Source of the DNA: Blattamonas nauphoetae
Taxonomy: Eukaryota; Preaxostyla; Oxymonadida
Assembly: GCA_033064195.1 (NCBI GenBank)
Contig: JARBJD010000185.1
Span: 62,001 to 126,000 of the forward strand
DNA: 64,000 nucleotides
Direction: 5' to 3'
Made by a program: the position numbers and the translations under genes. Under the pieces are notes generated by a model. That model saw only the letters and a list, made by a program, of their open reading frames with translations, searched no databases and was not told the DNA's origin. Below are positions 44,057 through 54,148 of the stretch, one piece after another; the stretch's first letter is position 1; each line of letters starts with the position of its first letter.

Positions 44057-44659
44057 ATGCCCACAAACATGAAGGAATCCGAGGTCAAAAGTCACAATAT
44101 CATCTCCCTCGGGGTGGATCCATCACAGTTCGAATTCTCCACTGATGGACTTGTTGTTTTTGACCGAAACACCAGCTGTTCAGAGAAGCTTATCTCTCTT
44201 GTTAGCCGACACCTCGCACGATTCCTCAAATTACATGTTCCAGATATCGGAACTGTCAACGGCCCTCAAGATCAGATTCGCACCGAACAACTTGCTCAAA
44301 AAATAGCATACCTTTTCGCGTTTATCTCAAAGTTTGCATATCTTCAAGCGGGTGAATTGATCAACACAACAATATTAGTCCAGAGGCTTGTCAAGCGTGA
44401 TGAAGAAGACCAACTCCCCAACGACAGACGTGTGGTTAGCAGCAGCAGTATTGGCACAGTCCTAATGTGTGCCTGTCTCCTGTCAAACAAAGCGTGTCGG
44501 GACATCCCAATCAGAAGCAAATGGTGGGCTAACGCCTTTGACATGCCGCTCGGAGTCCTCAACGCATCGGAGGGCGTATTCCTCGATAGGTTGAGATGGG
44601 GTGTTCATGGTACTGAGGAAGAACTTACTATTTTGGGAACCGAGATCATGATGCTTTAA
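44057..44659 (+). CDS. Cyclin-like protein
   Basis: I chose the ATG at 44057 (MPTNMKESEV), giving 200 residues to TAA. The frame is open upstream, so an earlier exon may exist. The core matches a cyclin box: AYLFAFISKFAYLQAGELINTTI helices, then SIGTVLMCACLLSNKAC, SKWWANAFDMPLGVLNASEGVF and LDRLRWGVHGTEEEL. This resembles the PHO80/Pcl group (helix 3 'LLxSNK', then 'NxxWA...L..LExxFL..L.W'). The expected role is binding and activating a cyclin-dependent kinase. Evidence is by motif pattern, and subgroup assignment is less certain than the fold. Confidence 0.7.
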   Translation: MPTNMKESEVKSHNIISLGVDPSQFEFSTDGLVVFDRNTSCSEKLISLVSRHLARFLKLHVPDIGTVNGPQDQIRTEQLAQKIAYLFAFISKFAYLQAGELINTTILVQRLVKRDEEDQLPNDRRVVSSSSIGTVLMCACLLSNKACRDIPIRSKWWANAFDMPLGVLNASEGVFLDRLRWGVHGTEEELTILGTEIMML

Positions 44660-45161
44660 TTCTTATAATATGTCGATTTTCTTGGCTAGAACCATTCGCC
44701 ACTCTTTGAGGGTCGTTCTGTTTTAGATACCTCCAATATTCGTTTCGTTTCACTTTACTATTCATGGAGGGGACTTTCTCTGATTTTACAAAATGAACAT
44801 CATCTGATTTGTTGAGATCTTTAGACAATGGGCAGTTTTGGTGTTTCGTGTAATTATGTAGAACAGAAGCACATAATCATACTCCAACAAAAAATCCCTC
44901 ATTTGACATCTTTATTTCTCGATTTTTCTAAAAAAGTGGAAAAACAGACAATAAAGAGAAACAGTTGTTGTGTTTTTCCTCGAAAGGCGATGAGACAAGT
45001 TACTGGGATAGAGATCTTAAATATCTGCTACGATAATGAATTTGTTCACCCAAAGACATAATATAACTTGTTTCCACCTTCCAGAATGATATTTTTCGCT
45101 TGTATCGGACCATCCATGCTCTTCTCAAAACAATTTCGACACTGTCTGACGGTCTGTGAGA
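44660..45161. other. Intergenic region
   Basis: AT-rich, between the cyclin-like gene and the 3' end of the minus-strand surface pseudogene. I see no gene, and no remnant of the membrane helix or kinase-like tail expected beyond the pseudogene end. Confidence 0.55.
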
Positions 45162-48100
45162 TCAAACTGGAAGGTCTGGGCTTGGTTTTCTTGTATTTGT
45201 CGCACTGACCTTGAGCTGTGTGTTGGAGAAGACAGAACCAGTGCGAGAGACAGCAGGCAGAAGCGCTCCTCGTTCGACCAGCACAGCGATGGGGGAAGAC
45301 GAGGAAGGGAAAGTCACTTTCCGCTTCCAATTCATCAGAGGCACCCCATCTCTGTTTCTGGCGAAGGGAGGAGAGGACGATGTTGTTGACTCGAACCAGC
45401 TGTGAGGGAAGGAGACGCTGGAAGGAGTTTTGGTTGTGGAGATCACGATTGCTGCAGTGAGATGAGTCGAGGAAGGAAAAGAATCGACAAAGAGACACGA
45501 CGACAACAGAACAGAGAAACGCAGGGAGGTCGAACTCGCAGTGTGTGTCAAGTGGAGGACGGGTGAGATGAATGTGTTGTGTCGATCCACACACCCACTT
45601 CGTTCGAAGACACAGTTGGATATCTCAAACGACGAGTGTGCTTGGCTGATCACGAGCAGAGGAGTGTGTTGTTCAGAAAGCACGTGCTGAACTCGATTTG
45701 TGCTGATGAAGGACGAGTCAGCGAGTGAAAACGAAGAAAACGCCGATTGTGAAGTGAGAACAAAAAGCGGATGGTTGGTTGTAGACACATTTCGAAAGAG
45801 AGAGTGTTGCAACGAAAATGTGATCGGATTGGAGCCTGATTCCGTCGCGAGGAGAGCTACGTTGTCAGAGAAAACAAGATTCTTCACAGAAAACCGAGTG
45901 AGGTCGATTTGACCTTCCGAAAGAGACGCCAGCCCAATCCCCACTCGCTCCCCGTGTTGGTTGGCGATCGTCACAGAATCACAGCTGAATGTCCCTCTTC
46001 CCATCACAACATACAAAGGCTGAACGGACGAAATTGACTGCGAGAAGGATTGGAGCTCGAGCACGAGCGATTCGAGTTGGAGATGTCCAGTGTCAACCCA
46101 GACAACCCCTCTCTGGGCAGTTGATGTGCACGAGAGGGTGTCGTCCACAACGACGCGTGGAGTGGAGGAGTGGAGTCCGGCGATGGGGAGAGATTCGCGC
46201 TTGATGGAGATGCAGGCGCCAAAAGAAGCGACAGTGTCGATTTGGAGAGTGACGTGTTCCTGCTCGACTCCTTCTGCTTCTCGTCGCTTCCACCCGTTCG
46301 CGATAGTGTCGCACGGATTGGCATACTCTCCGCAATCGAGAGTGTCACTGTGTCCTCCTTCTTTCACAATCACCTGCAATTGCCGTGGTTTCTTGCCTGT
46401 TGTAAAACTCACAACGCCTGATGTGCGAATCACATCGGATGGATCACCCACTCTCACGATCGATGTGAGTGTGTAGACTGTGCTGAAGTCCATCACACCA
46501 TTGTTGCCCAGCGAGAGATCAGTTGAAGTGCCAGACGTGGAAGACGAGAAGGTGAGAATGATGGAGGCTGCTGGAGTGGTGGTGACGATGTAGGAAGAGG
46601 ATGTTGGGAGATCGGTGCCAGTCAGTTTGACTGTCCCTTTTCTGTTGGAGCCGGCGGAGAAGGTGAAGGAAGCATTGGTGACGAGAGGAGGGAGTGGGAT
46701 CCAGACAGAGGCATCCGAGTTCACAAACACATCTGGTCCATACAGTCTCACAGATTTGAACGAATTAAACGAGGCCAAACTTAACAGTTGAAGGATCTGA
46801 CGAATATTCGGTCGGAGCAGTGAACGACAACTCGCCTTTTGTTGTCGTTGTCGCTGTTGTCGAGAAAGACTCTGGTCCACTTTCGATGACGATCGAATAT
46901 TCCCCAATGTGAAGTTCTCGGCCTGTCACAACTATCGTTGCAGTGTCTCGCTGCGAGTTCAGTGTCGCCGATCCACTTTCGATTCGGGTTGGTTCCATTG
47001 GTGTGACGAAGACGCAGTCTGTTTTTTCAAACAGAACGGGTGTTGATTGTGTTTTTTCTGTCACTGATGTCACGTTGTAGAAATGGCTGTATTTCAGGAT
47101 TGCTGTCGAGGATGGGTAGAGATCCAGCTCGATCGACATCATTCCTGTTTCGGTGGCTGTCACGTCAATCTGAACTTGCGAAGTTTCATCGGCGTTCGAA
47201 AATGAATAAGGTGTTTCTGAGAAGGTGAGTTGATAGACTGTCCCTGTGACGAGCTGGGTGCTGTCCAGAAAGAGTTTGGCGACTGTCACAATGTCGTTAA
47301 AATGGACATTGAAGATGGAGACGAGGCGAGGAGGTTCAGGAATGATTTCGATCGAATTGGACTCGAAGAAGAGAGGAGTCGAAATGGATTGTTTGCGGAA
47401 CTCAACGATCGAATAGATCTCTCCAAATAAAATGACGGCATTGTATAGAGGGAACAGTGAGGCTAATCCTTCCCATCGCAACGAAGATGGGTTCCACTCC
47501 ATTGTTAAGGTGTGCTCCGTCCACGACATTCGAAACAGATCAACTTCATATTTCGATGAGACGTCCAGTTGTATTCCATCCATCGTCACCAAAACATTCT
47601 TCTTCAGCGAGTCGTATTCCACAATTGAGAATGAGACGAGGCGGGTTGGTTCAGGCGGAGTTAGGAAAGAGAGACCAGAGTGGAAGAACACTTCATTGTC
47701 ATCTTTGTCTGTCACACCAAGAACAGAGTATGTCTGTCCATATTCCACTTCCGCTTCACTCGCTGTTGTTGAGAAGAGAATCACTGTCGACGAACCCGTA
47801 ACTCCATCTGCTGCGAATGACGCTCTGATCGTTTTGGAGCCATTCAACGCAATCGTAAAGGGTCCATTCGTCATTTTGATCCCTGTCAGAGCCATCGACA
47901 CTTCCTTCTGTTTGTTTTGTGGTGATGCTGAGTCCATGAATGTCAGACGAGATTGTTCAGGAGCGATCGAGACAGTTAAACCTGCTTCCACATGAATCTT
48001 CGGAGGACTCGACATCGTTCCTCGCAGTCCAGTCACTTTGTATGTCTCTCCATATTTCAACTGTCGCGTCGGATAAAGCGTCGCTTGTGCCTCTCCTGCA

Positions 48101-50622
48101 TCGGTGGCTGTGAACGACGCAACAATCGTCACTTTCTCTGTCGAGTCTTCGCTGTTCTCCAAATCAAGTTCATACGATCCTTCCAATGCTGCATGCCCTG
48201 TCAGCGAGATCGTCGTCACATTCTGATCGTTCTTGTCCACTGGCTCTCCAACGCCCATCAATCTCATCGGCTCCTTCATCGTTGTGAACGACAGTCCAGT
48301 CTCGAAATCCACTTCGAATCCGTTCTTCGTCACTCCAATCACGTCGTAGCGAGTGTTGTAGTGAAGCTCAAGCTTCGAAGAATCTGCGTCGAAGAGAATC
48401 CCACTCAAGCTTCCTTTTCCATCACTGTCGAACACAACCGACCGAACAAATGCGGAATCCGATGAGCCGTTCACTGAGAAGGAGATGGTGTGTGTCCCAA
48501 CAAGTTTGGATCCTTCCAGCCAAACTGACACCTGCTTGTCCAGATCGGAATAAACTGGGGTTGAATCAAGTGTGGTCAAACACGATCGTTTGGGAACAGA
48601 AATCGTGATCGACGCTGGATGGAAGAGCACAATCAATCCGTCTGACTTTCGCGTAATGCTTCGGATTTCGTACGTCGTGTCGGGGCTGAGTTTCTTGTTC
48701 TCGCCGGTGATGGAGAGGAGTGTGGGCTCGGAGACACCGTTCTTGCTGGTCGTGAACTCCACTTCGAAGGTGATGGCTGGGCTGGTGTTGAGGGTGACAG
48801 TGTGCACTCCAATCGATCACTTGCTGAATTGTCAGCCAATGCGAGGAGTGCTCCAGTGATAGTCGTGCTTGCCTCCATCGTCAGCTCGACCGTCCATTGA
48901 TCTGTCGCTTTTCCACTGATCGACACAAGTGAAATCGACGGTGACGGTGATGGGAGTTGGTGAGGAGAAGGAAGAGGGCTCATTGATGAATAATATACAT
49001 GTGTTCCAGTCGATGTCGAATCAAGTAGATACATTCTTTGCGTGCCTCCAGATGCTGCATTATCGATGTGAAAATCAGACCCTTTGCCAGATGCTGCTGA
49101 ACAATTCCGAAACTGGAGATATTCGAGATTGATGGATTGAGGAATATAGAAGAGGAGTGCTCCGCCGCCAAATGAACCAATTTCCGCCAGTTGTGCACAA
49201 TTCTGGAAGAAGATGTTCGAATAGCGTGTGTTGGTTGTGGTTGCGTCCCACAGATTCGAAAAAACAGCTCCTGAATGCTGCATTCCTGAGCAATCACTGA
49301 AGATGCATTGGGAGATGGTCTGAGAAGAAGAAGTGTCAATACAGATTCCTCCGCCATGCTGAACGTACGTATTTTTGAACACGGAATGTGTCATGAAAAA
49401 GTTGTTTGAGCTGGAAACACCTTGCCGAACAGCACCGGACCAACCGGGTCCAGTTGTTGAACATGATTGGAATGAACACCAGCTGATGTCAAGGGTGGCG
49501 GAAGCTGTGGAAGTGGATTGTTGGTTGATTGCTCCGCGAAATGCCCCTTCGAGATTTTTCACTGTGCAATATCGAAAGACGGCTTTTCCTGTTATTGCTC
49601 CAATATCAGATGCAACTGAGAAGTGCTTATAAGATGAGGTTGTGTCTGTACACGACGTGAAAGATGAATTCGAGCAGAGGATCGAAGAACCAGCATTCAT
49701 GTCGAGACATGCTGTTCCGTAAAGATGGTTCGTGCAATTCGTCACTACTGAAGATACAAGACGCTGGGAGACACTTCGCACGAGCGACGAGGAAACGTTT
49801 GGAGTTCGGCTGGTTCTGTTCTGTATCTCGCTCTGGGAGAGCGTGAGATCCACTGACCATCGCAATGATTCTGTCTGATCGGCATTCTTTTGAGTAGAAG
49901 TGAGGAGTGGGCCAGTTCCAATAGAAAATGACTTCGACGAAAAGTCGATTCCTGATCCCAAGATAGAAAGAGTTCTGAATTCATCTCCAAATGTTTCTGA
50001 AGAGAGAGAGGGTAATATTTTAGAATCAGTTGGGCCAATGAGTTTTTGGTTCAAATTGACCAGGGGGAGGATCGATTCAGACATCGAATCATATTTGCAT
50101 CCCAACAGGACAACGGAATTGCTGTGAAAACTCGCGGCGAGATCAACTGAAAAAGGAGATGTCCCACAATTCGAGATTATGGAACAAGACGACAAAGTCA
50201 GAGTTGATGAGGCAAGTTGCCCAATTTGAGTGTCGGTACGAATGCAATCCAAAGTGAAAGAAGACATGTCGACAGTTGAGTTGATGACAATGAACATTGA
50301 AGAGATTTGTTGGCATTCGGATGATTCGTTTCGCTCTGCTCCCTCCATCCAACCGCCAGTGACTCCGAACACTGAATTTGAATGAAAAAGATATGATCCG
50401 TCTCCCCGAAGTTGCAAGCTATCTGAGATGATTGAAATCATCGAAGTATGGTACAGTCCAGGATCGATTTTGAGCAGACGAGCGGATTTCTCATTGTTGT
50501 GCTCTGGTGGACGATCCAATCCAATCGGAAACTCACGCACCTGACCGCCGGACCAGTTGTACGCGGATGAAAGGATGATGAGGGGAAGAGCGACAAACTG
50601 ACAAATCGCATTTCTGTTGTGA
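45162..50622 (-). pseudogene. Surface protein pseudogene lacking membrane and kinase parts
   Basis: Family sequence runs in the usual order on the minus strand: a signal-like stretch (FVALPLIILSS, no ATG), the N-terminal domain (IGTGPLL; LYGTACLDMNAGSS), beta-helix strands, many Ig-like modules, and a final beta-helix region ending LPV with a stop. The frame changes near 48810 and near 46775. Each is a one-base difference, so reading needs three blocks (50622-48810, 48807-46790, 46780-45162). The 5' end abuts a truncated SPRY-like gene without its own start. Compared with 33534-38936 it has no FPSARRNI block, membrane helix or kinase-like tail. Either it is a decaying pseudogene or some single-base shifts are assembly errors. 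The missing ends argue for the former. Confidence 0.75.
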
Positions 50623-51517
50623 TTGACATTCGATGGATGCCTCTTGAGACAGGTTTTGTGAAACAGCCAACATGCCTCTCAGAATTGATTCGGGTGACTG
50701 ACGATCCATTCACTCTAATGTGTTCTGGACTGAATGCATCGATACAATCTTTTGCTCCGAGCCGTCCAAAGTGTGCATCAAGTCCATCTCCTATGTTTTC
50801 CATTGTTCGCTGCATTTCGATCAATCTAGTCTCGCTCTCTCCGCGAAGCCTCTCGCATTCGCGTTGGATCTGCTCCTTCTCACGCTGAAGAGACTGGATC
50901 GTCGAAAGATGAGTCTTCCTTTTCTCTGTCCACTCTGCCTTCTCCATTTCCAGTTGGGTCATCATTCCTTTTGCTTCTTCGAATGTTGCCTTGAGTCGGT
51001 CGTACTGAAGTTGGAGATTGGAGAATGATGCTTGTTGCTGGGCGATGGTTCGATCCTTTGATTCCATCTGATCAAGCTGCGATGTCTCCACAACTGCGAA
51101 TGGGCCTTCATCCACGATTTCCAGTGAAGCGAGGCATTGAACGACTCCCCGTTTAGTCAGTGGATCTGAAGAGGGAGATTGGGCGAGATGGGAGAGAGAA
51201 GAGTGGAGGAGTCGCTTGTTTGGGATTAGAGTGTGAGAATCGAAGCATTTCTTGAGAAAGCTCACGAGTTCTTCAAGGAGCTGGAGGAGAAGTTGATCAT
51301 TGTGTTGATGTGGTTGTCCTTGTTGTGATTGGATGTGGGTTGTGAGGAGAGTGGGAAGGTAGTTCCATTGGAATGAGATCACTTTTTCTCGCTGATGGAC
51401 AGACGAATCACTCAACCATTCCAACATGGAGTCGATTGTTGGTTGTGGCTGAGAGAGAGGGAATGAGGAAATGGGCGGCGGTGATAAGAATGAGGAACAA
51501 AACATGTAATAAACCAT
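50438..51517 (-). CDS. Coiled-coil protein with truncated SPRY-like domain
   Basis: Starts at ATG 51517 (MVYYMFCSSF), or possibly at the inner Met MLEWLSDSS. The first 130 residues are helical (VISFQWNYLPTLLTTH; LLLQLLEELVSFLKKC). A coiled coil follows (RTIAQQQASFSNLQLQYDRL to ERLRGESETRLIEM). Then an SPRY-like domain begins (FSPEHIRVNGSSVTRI; CFTKPVSRGIHRMSI) but stops after about 45 residues. At about nt 50622 the DNA turns into the signal region of the surface pseudogene, and this frame runs on for 60 unrelated residues to a stop at 50438. It is therefore a 3'-truncated or hybrid gene. Relative of 32612-33331. Confidence 0.6.
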   Translation of the reverse strand: MVYYMFCSSFLSPPPISSFPLSQPQPTIDSMLEWLSDSSVHQREKVISFQWNYLPTLLTTHIQSQQGQPHQHNDQLLLQLLEELVSFLKKCFDSHTLIPNKRLLHSSLSHLAQSPSSDPLTKRGVVQCLASLEIVDEGPFAVVETSQLDQMESKDRTIAQQQASFSNLQLQYDRLKATFEEAKGMMTQLEMEKAEWTEKRKTHLSTIQSLQREKEQIQRECERLRGESETRLIEMQRTMENIGDGLDAHFGRLGAKDCIDAFSPEHIRVNGSSVTRINSERHVGCFTKPVSRGIHRMSITTEMRFVSLSLFPSSSFHPRTTGPAVRCVSFRLDWIVHQSTTMRNPLVCSKSILDCTILR

Positions 51518-52377
51518 TTCTGCTTTATCGTCGAATTCGGTGATATCCTGAAGATATCAAGGATGAAAGAGAGAAAGATCCGGACGAAAAGGGGTGTGGT
51601 GAAGAAAAGAAGATCTGGCAAACGAGTTCAGGTCCTGGGAGCATCTCACGATTCTTGATCAAACCACAGCATTTTGTTCCGATTCGCTGTGTTCATCTGC
51701 TCAGTGCACGATGCAGTTGAGATTGAGTCAGTTGAAGTTGTTAGCGTGCCACAAATGGTCGAAGGAACGATTCCAGTTCAGATGGATGACTGTGATCGCA
51801 TGGACTGAAGTCAGAGGGCCAGCCATTTTTGATGTGAATATTCGTTAGTCGTTGTTTTATGTTTAGGCATGGCTGACCGGCACTGACCGGTCAGTTTTCA
51901 CCGAAAAGTACTGACGGTCACTGACCGGAGAAATTTGGGAACCCATAATCTGAATATACCATTTCTCCGAAGTCTTTTCAAATTAAACAGAGAAATGAGT
52001 TATTGACATGAGGTGTGATAGAAACCAAGAATTAGACACAGAAATGACTCTATTCGTGATAATTAAATCACTTTCAAAGGAATCCAATCTCCAAACACCA
52101 GTGAAAGGTGATCTACGTCGAATACAACGATCAATGGGTTTGATCCCGATCACATATCAAGACAAGCGCTTTCGTGATAATTCTGTGTGGAAAACAAGTA
52201 TTTAATAACAATGACTCGAGTTATTCCTTTGTCTCTTTCACAATCTTGTCTTCTGCCAAAACTTGAACAAAACTCTCCGATTTGGAGTGAAGTCTGAGAA
52301 GGAACAAGGTAGACATGAACGACTAAACAAAAGAAGATTCAATCACGATCCCAGAATCGAAAGAAGTCCAATTTTCC
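51518..52377. other. Intergenic region with hAT-like end motif
   Basis: No supported gene. At 51864-51950 it holds a terminal-repeat-like sequence with several copies of CTGACCGG. The remainder is AT-rich and featureless. Confidence 0.55.
51864..51880 (+). repeat. hAT-like terminal inverted repeat, left
   Basis: TAGGCATGGCTGACCGG is a perfect inverted match to 57530-57546. Subterminal CTGACCGG or close variants repeat over the next 50 bp, as in hAT elements, whose ends often begin TAGG or CAGG followed by GGC. No matching 8-bp target duplication was found for the pair. Confidence 0.55.
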
Positions 52378-52782
52378 ATGTCTCCACTCGCAGATCGGCC
52401 AAATGGCCAACCCAACGATGAAAACCACTATTCACAGACATCGCCGTTCACATTGCCCATCCCATCGTTCTTTCCGTCCTCACTTTACGTTCGAACGACT
52501 TCTGAAATAACTAAATCGAATCATCTCAACGAGGAAGACCACAATTTCAAGAGCAAGTCGGTTCCAACAATGTCGAGTTTGAATGAAATGACGAAGTTTG
52601 GGTTGGAAGTGTCTGAAGCATCTGAGAGATTGATGAAGGACGAGACGTGTGAGGAGGGAGAAGGGAAAGAAGATTGCAGGGAGAACAAGAAGGATGAGAA
52701 CAGGAAGGAAGATGATGGGGTCAGAATGCTCGTTGATCGTCCCGAGTCACTCACATCCAGGGCTTTCCAAAAATACCCATAA
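52378..52782 (+). CDS. Small hydrophilic ORF, doubtful
   Basis: Starts at ATG 52378 (MSPLADRPNGQPNDE) and encodes 134 residues. The N-half is Ser/Pro-rich and the C-half very rich in Glu/Lys/Asp (CEEGEGKEDCRENKKDE). No family is recognised. It lies within the gene-poor region between two hAT-like ends. It could be a real small gene, an exon, or chance. Confidence 0.3.
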   Translation: MSPLADRPNGQPNDENHYSQTSPFTLPIPSFFPSSLYVRTTSEITKSNHLNEEDHNFKSKSVPTMSSLNEMTKFGLEVSEASERLMKDETCEEGEGKEDCRENKKDENRKEDDGVRMLVDRPESLTSRAFQKYP

Positions 52783-54148
52783 TTTTCTGGGTGATTTCGA
52801 AAAAATGGAAAACACCAAATTGTCTTTAGAAAACTCTGTCAAAGTAAATACATCAAAGATAGACAATAATATTATCTGAAAGTGAAAGTTTCTCCCGATT
52901 GAATGAAAAGAAGATAATAAAGGGTAAATCTTGATCTGTCCTTCTGAATTTGAGACTAAGAATGGCGAAAGTTGTGTGAATCTTTGCGCGATTGTCGGTG
53001 ATTGCGGAGGAGATGAGAGGATGTTTTCTTTCTTCTTCGTGTCATTGTTTTTAAGGAAAAGGAGAGTTTGCATGGATTGCTTGTATTAATTATTATTTTC
53101 TTCTTGTTGAGGAATGGTCTGGAATAATGGTAGTGTTGTTGTTGATCTAGTTCCTTTTTTAGGGATTGTTGTGGGGGAGTGTTGATACTGATGTTGATCT
53201 TGTTCTTCTTCACAGATTGTCGATGATCCTACAAAGTCGGCAAAATCCACGGACAAACGTGATGAATCCAATCGAAGTCAACACAAATAGGGACGTACAG
53301 GTCCATACTGTGCAATTTTTCTCGTCTGGAATACTCGGATCATCACATCGTCTGACCCTTGTCGAACTTGGCATGATACCACCCTTTTCTCAGGCGATGA
53401 TTAATACTGAGAACCACGAAGATATGGAGAACTAATTTCTGGTTCCAATTACTTCGATAGCAACGACTTCAAGTGTGATCTCCATTCGTCAACCTTCTCT
53501 CCCTCTAATTCACTTAATTGTAGGTTCTGGATAAAAACCAATGTTTGATACAGACGGTGTTCTGATATTTGTTGGTCCGCTCACAGCAGATCACAATCAC
53601 AACAAATATTTCGTGATGACTGGTCTCATCTGCTGCATTCCCTCGCCACTGCAAATATTGCTTTCATACGCTCACACATCTTTCTTTCCAAGACTCTGCC
53701 TTGAATGAGATCATCTTTTAGTCAGTCTCCCACTCCTTCAAGTTATCACACAAGAGACCAAGGAATTTACTCCTCGTTTCGCTCAAACCGCGCTCTTCAT
53801 CATTGCACTTGTCACCAGTTTGTCCTTCATCGCATTTTATCGACGGATTAGTGCCCTTATTCATTCCGTTGAATTTTCTGGAGGATCCGAAACAGCTTGC
53901 TCTCCCATCGTTCAAACTCTGTATAAACGGCCTATTTCCGTCAATTGATTCCCCAAAACGTGTTAAACACTCTTTTCCCATCCTCTAAGCCACTAACGAC
54001 TCGCTGTTGACCAAGTACAACCTCATGCAACTCCTCATCACCATTCTGGATCGATTCATCGACATGTGCTTCGACTTAAAACACACAATTCCTTTGATTC
54101 TTCATCTCGTTCTCCTGGTACAACCACATTTCCTTTCAAGACTCGGAT
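52783..54148. other. Gene-poor region
   Basis: AT-rich with no clear gene. A short frame near 53310-53435 (LTLVELGMIPPFSQAM) and one near 54340-54420 (PTLLELGSITPLQLIL) look alike and could be scraps of a helical-repeat gene family, but they are too short to call. Confidence 0.45.
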
